Part shown: positions 37,544-46,256 of the stretch, piece after piece
Layout: each line of letters starts with the position of its first letter
Position numbering within the stretch: position 1 is the first letter of the stretch
Assembly: GCA_900539655.1 (NCBI GenBank)
Contig: UQCR01000025.1
Span: 1 to 62,060, forward strand
From: an uncultured Robinsoniella sp.
GTDB lineage: Bacteria > Bacillota > Clostridia > Lachnospirales > Lachnospiraceae
Length of the DNA stretch: 62,060 nucleotides
Direction: 5' to 3'
Translations under genes and position numbers: made by a program
The notes under the pieces: generated by a model
What the model saw: only the letters and a program-made list of their open reading frames with translations
What the model was told of the DNA's origin: nothing
Databases searched by the model: none

Positions 37544-37568
37544 TATAGTTAGATTCAGCTAACTGTAG
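37544..37568 (-). promoter_or_regulatory. Dyad operator, site 4, before the ECF cassette 1 operon
   Basis: TATAGTTAG (37544-37552) and CTAACTGTAG (37559-37568) with spacer ATTCAG repeat the GTTAG-N6-CTAAC dyad, including the flanking TATA...TGTA bases of site 1 at 16467. On the minus strand TATAAA overlaps its downstream edge as a possible -10. The ATG at 37507 follows 37 bases later. Shared control with the NRPS and ABC operons is implied. Confidence 0.7.
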
Positions 37569-37585
37569 GGGAAATTTTTTGGGGA

Positions 37586-38203
37586 TTAAATCCCCAAAAC
37601 AGTTTGCCAGCCCGAGCTGAAAAATACCGATAGCGTATGAGCATACTTCAATGCAGCTGACTTTGGATAATTGTGCATAACAATTTCCGCAATTGAAGCA
37701 TAGTAAGAATGGACCAACATATGCCACTCGTCCTCATCTAAATCATTGACAGGTACACCGCGTGCTTTTAATTCTGCAATGAGTTTTATTGTCTCCTGCA
37801 CATCTGCGCGTACCAAGTCGTCTAAAAAGCCTGCATACTTTGTTCCTGACGAGCACATCAGAAGCAGCCTGAATACATCAAAATGCTCATAAATATATTC
37901 GATTATCTGGATAATCGTACTTTCTGACAGCCTCCACAAATTCTTAAGCTCATCTGTTTTTACTAAATCAAAATGCTTATCTATTGATTCTGAATATATC
38001 TTTTGGATTGTCTGAACAACTGATTCCACTAAAGAACCAAATAAAGCTTCCTTATCAGCAAAATGATTGTAAAAGGCACCATTGGTTACATTTGCGTCTT
38101 TACAGATTTCCCTAATACTGGCTCTTTCAAAGCCAAATTCTAAGAAGTGTTTCTTTGCACAGGCCAAAAGATTTTCATGAGTTTGCTGGAAATCCCTTGA
38201 CAT
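37586..38203 (-). CDS. TetR-family transcriptional repressor
   Basis: A 205-residue protein with an N-terminal TetR helix-turn-helix (KKHFLEFGFERASIREICKDANVTNGAFYNHFADKEALF) and a helical ligand-binding domain. It is divergent from the ABC exporter operon at 38330, with a 126-base intergenic region that holds a 32-base near-palindrome. By the usual TetR arrangement it represses itself and the ABC pair until an effector binds, possibly the metallophore or a drug-like compound. Confidence 0.9.
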   Translation of the reverse strand: MSRDFQQTHENLLACAKKHFLEFGFERASIREICKDANVTNGAFYNHFADKEALFGSLVESVVQTIQKIYSESIDKHFDLVKTDELKNLWRLSESTIIQIIEYIYEHFDVFRLLLMCSSGTKYAGFLDDLVRADVQETIKLIAELKARGVPVNDLDEDEWHMLVHSYYASIAEIVMHNYPKSAALKYAHTLSVFFSSGWQTVLGI

Positions 38204-38224
38204 TTCCTCCCCTCCATTCTATAC

Positions 38225-38256
38225 TATATTACACTGTAATATTACACCGTAATATA
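38225..38256. promoter_or_regulatory. Near-palindromic TetR-type operator in the divergent promoter region
   Basis: The 32-base segment has outer arms TATATTAC and GTAATATA in perfect inversion and inner repeats ACACTGTAA and ACACCGTAA. It is centred between tetR (38203) and the ABC gene (38330), where a TetR dimer pair would cover both promoters. Its sequence is unlike the GTTAG-N6-CTAAC dyads, so this unit has its own control. Confidence 0.65.
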
Positions 38257-38329
38257 GATTTTACCACCCTTTTCCTAAAAAATCAATACCCAATTACAAA
38301 TTCTGATTAGCAGAAAGGAAGATGTTTAT

Positions 38330-40084
38330 ATGAAATCAAAAGAACCGGGGGCAATCCGGCAGCTTTTTATGTTTGTTGGCAGTAGCAAGGGGAAAATGAA
38401 ATTTTCCATTCTTATGGCCGTTTTAGGGGAACTATTTGGTATGGTTCCATTCCTTATACTGGCTATGTTGGCAGACTCACTCTATTCCGGAACAGCTACT
38501 ACTAAAGATACGGTGATACTGGCGGGAATCGCGGCACTTTGCCAGTGCATTAAGACATTCCTTACATGGAGGTCGTCCCTTCTGTCCCACCGTATTTCCT
38601 TTACTATTTTACAAAATATACGTGAAAGAATTGCCGATAAAATGGCGAAGGTTCCCATGGGCGTCATGTTGGAAACCCCTTCCGGCATTTTTAAAAACTT
38701 AATTGTAGATAATGTGGCAAAGCTAGAGGATTCTATGGCCCATTTTATGCCTGAACTTCCGTCACACATCACAGCACCTCTATGCAGTATTCTATTAATC
38801 TTTATTTTGGATTGGCGCATGGGGCTGGCCTCTTTAATTACTGTCCCGTTGGGAGGTTTGTTTTTCGCTGCCATGATGCGCGGATATGCCTCCCGTATGG
38901 AAAACTATATGTGTTCTGCGAATGAAATGAACAGTTCTCTTGTGGAATATGTAAATGGTATTCAGGTCATTAAAGCTTTTAACCGGTCCAGCTCGTCCTA
39001 TGGGCAATACTCAAAAGCTGTCAATTACTTCCACGACTGCACCATGGAATGGTGGAGTGAGTGCTGGCTATGGAATGCGGCCGCTCGTGCAGTCCTTCCC
39101 TCCACCTTACTTGGCACACTTCCTATCGGCGCTTTGCTTTTTATGAATGGTTCGATTACTTTACCGGTTCTGATGATATGTCTTATTGTCCCCCTTGGCT
39201 TTACAGGGCCGCTGATGAAAGTATCGGAAGCCATGGAGCAGGTAAGTATGATCAAAGGAAACCTTGAACAAGTTACTGCCTTCTTAAAAACTCCTGAACT
39301 GCAGCGGCCTGCGGACCCGGTTACTCTCACAGAACCGACATTTGAATTTAGTCACGTTTGCTTTGGTTATAACAAAAGTGAAGTGCTGCACGATATCTCA
39401 TTTAAGACGTCACCGAAATCAATGACAGCGATTGTCGGTCCGTCCGGATCTGGTAAATCTACCATAGCCAAATTAATGGCGGGATTTTGGGATGCCACCT
39501 CCGGGACTGTGCTTTTTGGTTCACAGGATATTCGCAACATCCCCTTTGAGCAGCTGATGGGAGAAATCAGTTATGTTGCACAGGATAACTTTCTTTTTGA
39601 TAAAACCATCCGTGATAATATCCGCATGGGAAATCCAGCCGCAACGGACGAACAAATAGAAACCGTTGCAAAAGCTGCAAACTGCCATGATTTTATCATG
39701 CAATTAGAAAAAGGCTACGACACTATGGCCGGAGATGCCGGAGACCGCCTATCTGGTGGAGAACGCCAACGTATCACCATAGCGCGTGCCATGCTTAAAA
39801 AAGCTTCCGTGGTTATTCTTGATGAAGCAACTGCCTATGCAGACCCGGAAAATGAAGCACTGATACAAGAAGCAATCAGTAAGTTAATTTCCGGGAAAAC
39901 CCTAATTGTTGTTGCACATCGTCTGAATACAATCCGCAATGCCGATCAAATCCTTGTTGTAGCTGATGGGAAAATAGCTGGATGCGGAACGCAAAATGAA
40001 CTGTTAGAGAACTGCCCTCTTTATAAGAAAATGTGGGAGAATTATTCAGATGCGGTAACTTCCAAAACGAAAGGAGAATCTTAG
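38330..40084 (+). CDS. Exporter-fold ABC protein, YbtP/IrtA-like subunit, second pair
   Basis: A 584-residue half transporter: six membrane helices (~20-320), Walker A GPSGSGKST, Q-loop YVAQDNFLF, signature LSGGERQRITIARAML, Walker B VILDEATAYADPENE and H-loop VAHRL. AAAGGAAG precedes the ATG. Its stop lies one base before the ATG of the partner gene at 40085, so the two are tightly coupled. It resembles the pair at 12880-16438. It may import metallophore-metal complexes or export the free metallophore. TetR control points to effector-inducible expression. Confidence 0.87.
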   Translation: MKSKEPGAIRQLFMFVGSSKGKMKFSILMAVLGELFGMVPFLILAMLADSLYSGTATTKDTVILAGIAALCQCIKTFLTWRSSLLSHRISFTILQNIRERIADKMAKVPMGVMLETPSGIFKNLIVDNVAKLEDSMAHFMPELPSHITAPLCSILLIFILDWRMGLASLITVPLGGLFFAAMMRGYASRMENYMCSANEMNSSLVEYVNGIQVIKAFNRSSSSYGQYSKAVNYFHDCTMEWWSECWLWNAAARAVLPSTLLGTLPIGALLFMNGSITLPVLMICLIVPLGFTGPLMKVSEAMEQVSMIKGNLEQVTAFLKTPELQRPADPVTLTEPTFEFSHVCFGYNKSEVLHDISFKTSPKSMTAIVGPSGSGKSTIAKLMAGFWDATSGTVLFGSQDIRNIPFEQLMGEISYVAQDNFLFDKTIRDNIRMGNPAATDEQIETVAKAANCHDFIMQLEKGYDTMAGDAGDRLSGGERQRITIARAMLKKASVVILDEATAYADPENEALIQEAISKLISGKTLIVVAHRLNTIRNADQILVVADGKIAGCGTQNELLENCPLYKKMWENYSDAVTSKTKGES

Positions 40085-41809
40085 ATGTTTGAAATGATTT
40101 CTCGTATTTATCAAATCGCCGGCTCCAGCAGAAAAAAAATAACAGTTGGAATACTGTGCAATATTTTAAAATCCTTTTTTCAAAGTTTTATGATGCTCAG
40201 TGTATTTTTAATCATGTTAAATCTTGATACACTAACCTCCTCAATAATTTTAAAAGCTGTAACTATCATTCTTATTAGTATTCTTGGACGTTTCTTTTTC
40301 CAATGGATGAGTGACCGTACCATGAGCGGAACCGGTTATGATATTTTCCGTGATTACCGTTTAGAAATTGGTGAGCGATTAAAACAAGCACCTATGGGTT
40401 ATTTTTCAGAGCAGAACCTTGGAACCATCCAAACAATTTTAACCACTACCATAGCGGATCTGGAAGGTTACTCCATGATGGCTATCGAACAGATGACCAG
40501 TGGTGTTGCCATGGCATTCCTTATGTCTTTCATGATGTTCTTTTTCAACCCAATAATAGGGACACTAAGTATGATAGGCTTAGTAATTGGCCTGACAGTA
40601 TTACGCCTGGTCAGACAGCGGGCCGCAGAACATTCGCCAATTTATCAGGCTGCCCAGGAAAATCTGGTTAATAAATGTTTAGAGTACATACGTGGGATTG
40701 CTGTTCTCCGTTCATTTTCAAACGGCAAAAGCGGCCAGCAAGAGGTACACACTGCATTTCAAAAGAAATGGGACGCTGATTATTCACAGGAAAAGGCAAC
40801 CGCAGGTGTTCTCCGGCTATATGGCCTTGTCTATAAATTGATGAGCTGCGTCTTAATCGCTGCTGCTGGTATCTTATACATGGACGGAAAAATTTCCCTA
40901 CCATTCTGTATGACATTTTTGTTTTGTGCATTTACCGTTTATTCTGATTTGGAAACTATGGGAAACAGTGCATTCTTGAGTAAGAAAATAAATACCGAAT
41001 TAGACCGTTTGGAAGAAGTGACAAATATTCCCCAGATGGACACCACCACAGATAAACTCCATCCTTCCAATTATGAGATTTCATTAAAAGATGTATCATT
41101 TGGCTATGGTTCCCGCAGAATTATTGACCACATATCCTTAAACATACCAGAGCATACTACATGTGCGATTGTAGGTCCGTCAGGAAGCGGTAAAACGACA
41201 TTATGTAACTTAATCGCTCGTTTCTGGGACGTTCAGGAAGGCTCTGTGTGTATTGGCGGCCAAAATGTGAAAGACTATACCGCTGACAGTGTGCTTGACT
41301 GTATCAGTATGGTTTTCCAAAAGGTTTATCTATTCCATGACACAATCGAAAATAATATTAAGTTTGGGAAGCCTGATGCGTCACTTGAAGAAGTAATGGA
41401 GGCAGCAAAAAGAGCCTGCTGTCATGACTTTATTATGGCCTTGCCGGATGGATATCAAACTGTAATTGGCGAAAGTGGATCTACATTATCTGGCGGCGAA
41501 AAACAAAGAATCTCCATTGCACGGGCAATTTTAAAAGACGCACCCATTGTCATTTTAGATGAAGCAACCTCCAGTGTTGACCCTGAAAATGAACAGGCTC
41601 TTTTATCTGCGATTGAGGAGCTGACTAAAAATAAAACTTTAATTTCCATAGCCCATCGATTGAGTACCGTACAAAAAGCTGACCAGATTATTGTGATTGA
41701 TAATGGGCACGTCAAACAAAAGGGCACCCATGACCAGCTCAGTAAAAAGGACGGAATTTACCGGAATTTCCTTAAATTACGTGTGGAAGCCACCGGATGG
41801 CAATTATAA
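40085..41809 (+). CDS. Exporter-fold ABC protein, YbtQ/IrtB-like subunit, second pair
   Basis: A 574-residue half transporter with six membrane helices and a nucleotide-binding domain: GPSGSGKTT, FQKVYLFHDTI, LSGGEKQRISIARAIL, IVILDEATSSVDPENE and IAHRLS. It is the heterodimer partner of the 38330 protein. The broken fragment at 9891-10215 is most like this protein, so a third copy of this type once existed at the left edge of the locus. The operon ends at the terminator at 41841. Confidence 0.87.
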   Translation: MFEMISRIYQIAGSSRKKITVGILCNILKSFFQSFMMLSVFLIMLNLDTLTSSIILKAVTIILISILGRFFFQWMSDRTMSGTGYDIFRDYRLEIGERLKQAPMGYFSEQNLGTIQTILTTTIADLEGYSMMAIEQMTSGVAMAFLMSFMMFFFNPIIGTLSMIGLVIGLTVLRLVRQRAAEHSPIYQAAQENLVNKCLEYIRGIAVLRSFSNGKSGQQEVHTAFQKKWDADYSQEKATAGVLRLYGLVYKLMSCVLIAAAGILYMDGKISLPFCMTFLFCAFTVYSDLETMGNSAFLSKKINTELDRLEEVTNIPQMDTTTDKLHPSNYEISLKDVSFGYGSRRIIDHISLNIPEHTTCAIVGPSGSGKTTLCNLIARFWDVQEGSVCIGGQNVKDYTADSVLDCISMVFQKVYLFHDTIENNIKFGKPDASLEEVMEAAKRACCHDFIMALPDGYQTVIGESGSTLSGGEKQRISIARAILKDAPIVILDEATSSVDPENEQALLSAIEELTKNKTLISIAHRLSTVQKADQIIVIDNGHVKQKGTHDQLSKKDGIYRNFLKLRVEATGWQL

Positions 41810-41840
41810 ATATTACCCCATTTCACCCCTCTGTATCAAT

Positions 41841-41886
41841 GAAAACCAGGGAAGGATTTAATGAATTCCTTCCCTGATTTTCTTTT
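41841..41886 (+). terminator. Intrinsic terminator of the ABC exporter operon
   Basis: AAAACCAGGGAAGGA and TTCCTTCCCTGATTTTC form a strong stem with a short loop, followed by TTTTTG, 31 bases after the stop at 41809. The next ~140 bases to the remnant at 42027 hold nothing recognisable. Confidence 0.8.
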
Positions 41887-42026
41887 TGTGCCAAGGCACT
41901 CATTTTCTCTTAACCTTCCAGAACCGGGCAGTCGTCAGGCCATATACCTCACCTTTCGCTTTTGCATAGACCTGTTTTTACTAAACAATTGCCTGAACCT
42001 ACACATTCCTCTTTAATTTATTTTTC

Positions 42027-42290
42027 CTATCTAATCAAAGTATTTGCAGTTGCCAGTTTTTCCTCCCTTAACATAAGTTCTTTCCATACATCTACAAAGC
42101 CTTCCAAATTGTTTTTCGACAGCTTTTTCACCATCTGATTGATATAGTCCAGATATTCTACATGCATACAGCTTTTATTAATGCGGATCAATGTGAATGG
42201 ATATCCCCAGGCCAGTAATTCATGTAGCTTTTTATAGCATTCCTGTACTACTTCTAAGTCACAGTTTTCATCAACATAGTTCAGAAAGAA
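42027..42290 (-). pseudogene. Unrecognised C-terminal gene remnant
   Basis: An open frame ends at TAG 42027 and reads upstream as YVDENCDLEVVQECYKKLHELL, then WGYPFTLIRINKSCMHVEYL, finishing WKELMLREEKLATANTLIR. Codon use and the amphipathic helical composition look like real protein. The frame runs without a start codon into the T-run of the terminator at 42294-42333. About 85 codons remain. I do not recognise the family. It looks like the 3' end of a gene cut off by the arrival of the recombinase array. Confidence 0.4.
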
Positions 42291-42293
42291 AAA

Positions 42294-42333
42294 AACCGAT
42301 AACCATGAGAAATATGCTCATAAGTTATCGGTT
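42294..42333 (-). terminator. Intrinsic terminator of the recombinase array
   Basis: AACCGATAAC-(T)TATGAG and CTCATG-GTTATCGGTT form a stem of about 16 bp. On the minus strand it is followed by TTTTTCTTT. It lies 30 bases after the stop of the last recombinase-like gene at 42364, as expected for the operon terminator. Confidence 0.8.
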
Positions 42334-42363
42334 CTATGTTTTCAGGTGTTTATTCAGTAATAT

Positions 42364-42969
42364 TTAGTCCACAAATACAGTTTCATTCACCCGTTTATTC
42401 AATGCATCAAATTGCTCCTTTGATATTATTGGCTCATAATTGCCTATATATCTCAACTCTTCTGAATATGATTTTGTTCTCGCCGTAACAACCCCTGCAT
42501 AGTATACGGAGGCAGGCATTTTTCTCAATCTCTTTGCCCATATGCCTGCACTTCTCATTAGATTCCCCTGATTACTCCAATGTGATTCCACTTCTGTAAA
42601 TGACAGCTCCATCACATTCTGTAAAGCAAGCAATGATATATCTTCTCCCGCCTGAAAGTATTGTTCCCGAAGTTCTATTTCTTTTCCCACCTGCCGGCAA
42701 ATCCAACTATAGGGAATACTGTTTGCCGCCTCCTCGTAATTCAAGACAAGATGCTGTGTATCTTTTTTATAATCTATGAACTCCAATACCATGTATTCCG
42801 GCGGATTGTTCAGATAATCCATAACAAACTTTAAAGCAGACCTCACGCGAAAAGCTTCCATTTCCTCTACAACTAACTGCCTGTCCTTAATACGATAACC
42901 ATAGGGTGCCTTTACGAACTCGGCCCTCTTTTTCATACGACTTTTCATACAATCCTTAATATTCTTCAT
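42364..42969 (-). CDS. Recombinase-domain protein lacking the serine catalytic domain
   Basis: A 201-residue protein with the 'Recombinase' domain signature of large serine recombinases (VKAPYGYRIKDRQLVVEEMEAFRVRSALKFV ... YYAGVVTARTKSY ... IISKEQFDALNKRV). There is no N-terminal resolvase domain with Y-x-R-x-S and no zinc-ribbon cysteines. It is the fourth gene of the array, 33 bases after its neighbour, with its own ATG. It may be a DNA-binding accessory or directionality factor rather than a decay product, because the frame is clean at both ends. Confidence 0.7.
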   Translation of the reverse strand: MKNIKDCMKSRMKKRAEFVKAPYGYRIKDRQLVVEEMEAFRVRSALKFVMDYLNNPPEYMVLEFIDYKKDTQHLVLNYEEAANSIPYSWICRQVGKEIELREQYFQAGEDISLLALQNVMELSFTEVESHWSNQGNLMRSAGIWAKRLRKMPASVYYAGVVTARTKSYSEELRYIGNYEPIISKEQFDALNKRVNETVFVD

Positions 42970-43002
42970 ATAGATTGTCCACTCCTTTTAATTTGAAAGT
43001 AA

Positions 43003-44592
43003 TTAACTTGCTTTTCTCATACACAGCATATTAATTTCGTCCTGAAATTTAAAAACAACTTCAATATTATGATTCTTGTCTACCAACACTTTTTCAATAA
43101 AGGCATCAGCCAACTCCGGAGACAACGCCTCCTCATTTCTAAACTCATCGACCAATCGGGCAAAATCTGAATAGAATATGATATTTGCCTCATCATATTT
43201 TCGGATTCCTTCTTCCACCTTTTGAATTCCTGCCTCCAATGGAACAAGCTGTTCTGACAATTTCTGTTTTTTTATCAGATATTCTTCTCTGCTTACATGC
43301 CCTGCTCTGTAATCTTCATACAAGTTCATTTTCTTCTGCTTTATTTCTTCTGCCCTCTCCTGAAATCTTTCCATGATTGCATGGTAATCTGCCATATTAT
43401 GATTCAAAGCCTTTAAGATTTTCTTTTTGCTGTCAGTAAATAATCTTAAATTGAATTGTATAACCGAAAACACTGCTTTTTCTAATACCGCTGTTTCAAT
43501 AGGCGGAAAAGTACAATCCGACAATGGATTTTCACGCTTAGCCAAACAATAGTAAAAGTCATTATCTTCATGATATCTGCGCCTGCTTAATGCTGAACCG
43601 CAATGTACACAATACACATTTTTATATAATGCTGATACTCTGCGCCTCGGTCCACTTTTGCAACCACTTTTAGCAGCCCTCTCATCCAGCCACTCATTCA
43701 CCCTGTTAAACTGCTCTTCTCTGATAATTTTCGGCTGTCTGTTTGGAACAAGAATTTGGTCCGCCTTATTCACTGCCCGTGTTCCTTTTGTCCCCAATAC
43801 ACAAGCCTCTTCCTTATGACGTACTGAATATCCCAAATAAGCTTTATTCCTTGCAATCTTTTTCAGTGTTGTTTTATTCCAGATAGAACTGGTCTTACAT
43901 AATTTGGCATTGTATTTTTTAGCCAAATAAACGCTCGGCGGATCAATTCCTTTTTCAGCCAGGAACTTAATTATAAACTTATAACTTTTTTTCTGGTCTA
44001 ATAGATCCATAATTATTTGTAGTACATATGCCGCCTCCCAATCCACCTCATATTCACGGTCAGCTGTATACCGATATCCATAAAGAGGTACTGGGCCGTT
44101 ATGCTTTCCTTGAAGAGCCTCCTCCATCTTAATTCTCTTCTGAGTGGTAGACGCCTGAATTGGAACTAACCCATTAATCAAATTCTTGAATTTGGCTTCA
44201 AAATCTATACCATATTGATAATCTTTGCTGTCATAATCATCATTAATCGCAATATAGCGTACTTCCAAAAAAGGAAATATCTTTTCTAAATAATTGACGG
44301 TATCTATGGTGTCCCTGCCAAGTCTGGAGAAATCCTTCGTTGCTATTACTATCATATTTCCATATAAAGAACGGACTCTGCTCATCATATTCTGAAAATT
44401 AGGTCGGTTAAAATTACTGCCAGTGTAGCCATCATCAATAAATTCTTCTACTTGATAATCATGAAATTCACTGTGTTCCTCCTTGAATCGGTTAAGCAAT
44501 CTTCTTTGGTTTGTAATGCTGCAGCTTTCATCGTCTCCATCTTCCCTGGAAAGACGTTCATAAAAAAGCAGAAATTTTTTCTTCATCCTCAC
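43003..44592 (-). CDS. Large serine recombinase, array member C
   Basis: A 529-residue protein. The catalytic domain has YERLSREDGDD (nucleophile Ser in Y-x-R-x-S), ATKDFSRLGRD and DGYTGSNFNRP. The recombinase domain contains GPVPLYGYRY. A zinc ribbon (CVHCGSALSRR ... CLAKRENPLSDC) and a coiled coil (FQERAEEIKQKKMNLYEDY) follow. It overlaps the next gene by 4 bases, so all members are translationally coupled. Large serine recombinases integrate or excise mobile elements between short att sites. Confidence 0.9.
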   Translation of the reverse strand: MRMKKKFLLFYERLSREDGDDESCSITNQRRLLNRFKEEHSEFHDYQVEEFIDDGYTGSNFNRPNFQNMMSRVRSLYGNMIVIATKDFSRLGRDTIDTVNYLEKIFPFLEVRYIAINDDYDSKDYQYGIDFEAKFKNLINGLVPIQASTTQKRIKMEEALQGKHNGPVPLYGYRYTADREYEVDWEAAYVLQIIMDLLDQKKSYKFIIKFLAEKGIDPPSVYLAKKYNAKLCKTSSIWNKTTLKKIARNKAYLGYSVRHKEEACVLGTKGTRAVNKADQILVPNRQPKIIREEQFNRVNEWLDERAAKSGCKSGPRRRVSALYKNVYCVHCGSALSRRRYHEDNDFYYCLAKRENPLSDCTFPPIETAVLEKAVFSVIQFNLRLFTDSKKKILKALNHNMADYHAIMERFQERAEEIKQKKMNLYEDYRAGHVSREEYLIKKQKLSEQLVPLEAGIQKVEEGIRKYDEANIIFYSDFARLVDEFRNEEALSPELADAFIEKVLVDKNHNIEVVFKFQDEINMLCMRKAS

Positions 44593-46256
44593 ACCGCCTT
44601 TGCAATCAAATCCATGCTGAATATATCTTCAAATTTGAAGATAACTTCCATGGAGGTTTTGTCTATAATTTTGATTTCCGAAATCAATTCATCAATAATC
44701 TCCGCTGTCACGCAGAGATTTCCCTGCTTGTCCATCAATGCAGAAAGCCATTTGTTCTTTAAAGAATATCTCCTGACCATATCATTTGACTCTATAATCA
44801 AACTCCCTTTTAGTGCCCTCAGTTCATCAACCTTCTCCATATTCTGTCTTTTAAATTCTATGTACTCTCTTTTATCCAGAATCTGATCTACATAATCTTC
44901 GTATAATTGTTGCTGCCTCACTAAAAGGCTCTGGATTTCCCGGTCAATGTCAGCAATCTGATTCTGGTATTCCCGTTTCAATTTGGTTATAAAAGAGTCC
45001 TTTTTATATGCTTTTTTCTCCTTCATTGCTATACTGACCCACTTATCTAAGAGGACCGTAACAGCTTTTAATACTGCTTTTTCATTGATAAATTTGTTCT
45101 TGCAATGATTAGGTGCTACATCATGTCCAGGACAATGATATTCAATACCTATTCCCTGCTTTGTATGATACCTGCTTTGTGACATATGCCTTCCGCAAAC
45201 TCCACATACGAGCTTCCCTGCGAATAATCCATATTTCTTATCAATTTCTCTGGTAAAGCTATTCACCCAGATTTTCTGTGCGTTCTTTTGGGCCCTGTCA
45301 TAAATTGCCTGCTTTATGATACGGGGTAGAGCATCCTCTTCAATATTCCATTCCTGCCGCGGCACCCTTTTTAATTTTTTTCCTTTATAATAGCTTTGTT
45401 CTGTTTTATGGGTAACCAAACAGCCAATATAAACGGGGTTCTGAATGATACTAGAAATGAAATTGCCCAGCCACAGATACTTTTCCGGGTTCTTTTCTAC
45501 CTTTTCTGCTTTTCCATGTTTTATCAAGTGATAGGCTTTCGGCGAGGGAATATTCTCCCTATTCAATATTTGGGCAATCTTATAGTATGAATATCCTTCC
45601 AGCACAAACATGTTAAATATACGGACAACAACAGAGGCAGCTTCCGGGTCAATCACGAGTATTTTACTATTGGCTTTTGAACGCTCAAATCCATATGGCG
45701 GCCTCGCTCCCCAGAACTCCCCATTGCCTCTGGCCCGTTCATGGGCCTGGGGAAGGTTTTTTGAAGAGATACGGGCGTAATATTCATTTGCCAGATGTTT
45801 AATCACATAAACCATTCGTTCTTTGCTGCATTGTGGATCTGCACTGTCATATCCATCGTCTATGCTGATGAAACGAACATCTAATTCCGGGAATACTACA
45901 TCTAACAGCTCCAGCGCTTCCAAATAGTTTCTTCCAAATCTGCTAAAATCCTTAACGATTACTGCATTGATTTTTCCAGACTTAATATCTTTGAGCAGTT
46001 CAGAAAAGCCCGGACGATTAAATGTAGTGCCCGAAACACCATTATCGCAGTATTCACCGGTCAGAATACTTCCTGACAGATTCCTGCTTATAAATTCCCC
46101 GTTTCTCTGCAGCTGATGACTAATGGAATCATCGTTTTTTATTTTATTGCTTCTAACCGATAAGCGTGCATAAGATCCAAATCTGTATTCTCTAAGTGAG
46201 AAAATAACTTGTTCTTCAACCAGATTCCTTCTGCTTTTTCTAGCCACACATGACAC
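44589..46256 (-). CDS. Large serine recombinase, array member B
   Basis: A 555-residue protein with SYARLSVRSNK (catalytic Ser in Y-x-R-x-S), VKDFSRFGRNY, NGVSGTTFNRPG, a recombinase domain with GARPPYGFER, a zinc ribbon (CGVCGRHMSQSRYH ... CPGHDVAPNHC) and a long coiled coil. It is distinct in sequence from its neighbours, so it is not a recent tandem duplicate. It overlaps the upstream gene by 17 bases. Confidence 0.9.
   Translation of the reverse strand: MSCVARKSRRNLVEEQVIFSLREYRFGSYARLSVRSNKIKNDDSISHQLQRNGEFISRNLSGSILTGEYCDNGVSGTTFNRPGFSELLKDIKSGKINAVIVKDFSRFGRNYLEALELLDVVFPELDVRFISIDDGYDSADPQCSKERMVYVIKHLANEYYARISSKNLPQAHERARGNGEFWGARPPYGFERSKANSKILVIDPEAASVVVRIFNMFVLEGYSYYKIAQILNRENIPSPKAYHLIKHGKAEKVEKNPEKYLWLGNFISSIIQNPVYIGCLVTHKTEQSYYKGKKLKRVPRQEWNIEEDALPRIIKQAIYDRAQKNAQKIWVNSFTREIDKKYGLFAGKLVCGVCGRHMSQSRYHTKQGIGIEYHCPGHDVAPNHCKNKFINEKAVLKAVTVLLDKWVSIAMKEKKAYKKDSFITKLKREYQNQIADIDREIQSLLVRQQQLYEDYVDQILDKREYIEFKRQNMEKVDELRALKGSLIIESNDMVRRYSLKNKWLSALMDKQGNLCVTAEIIDELISEIKIIDKTSMEVIFKFEDIFSMDLIAKAV

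Noticed and set aside
37577..37599. Inverted repeat TTTTGGGGA/TCCCCAAAA at the tetR stop, considered as the tetR terminator
   Set aside because: The arms are flanked by A-rich rather than T-rich sequence on the tetR strand, so it is not a normal terminator; it may be incidental.
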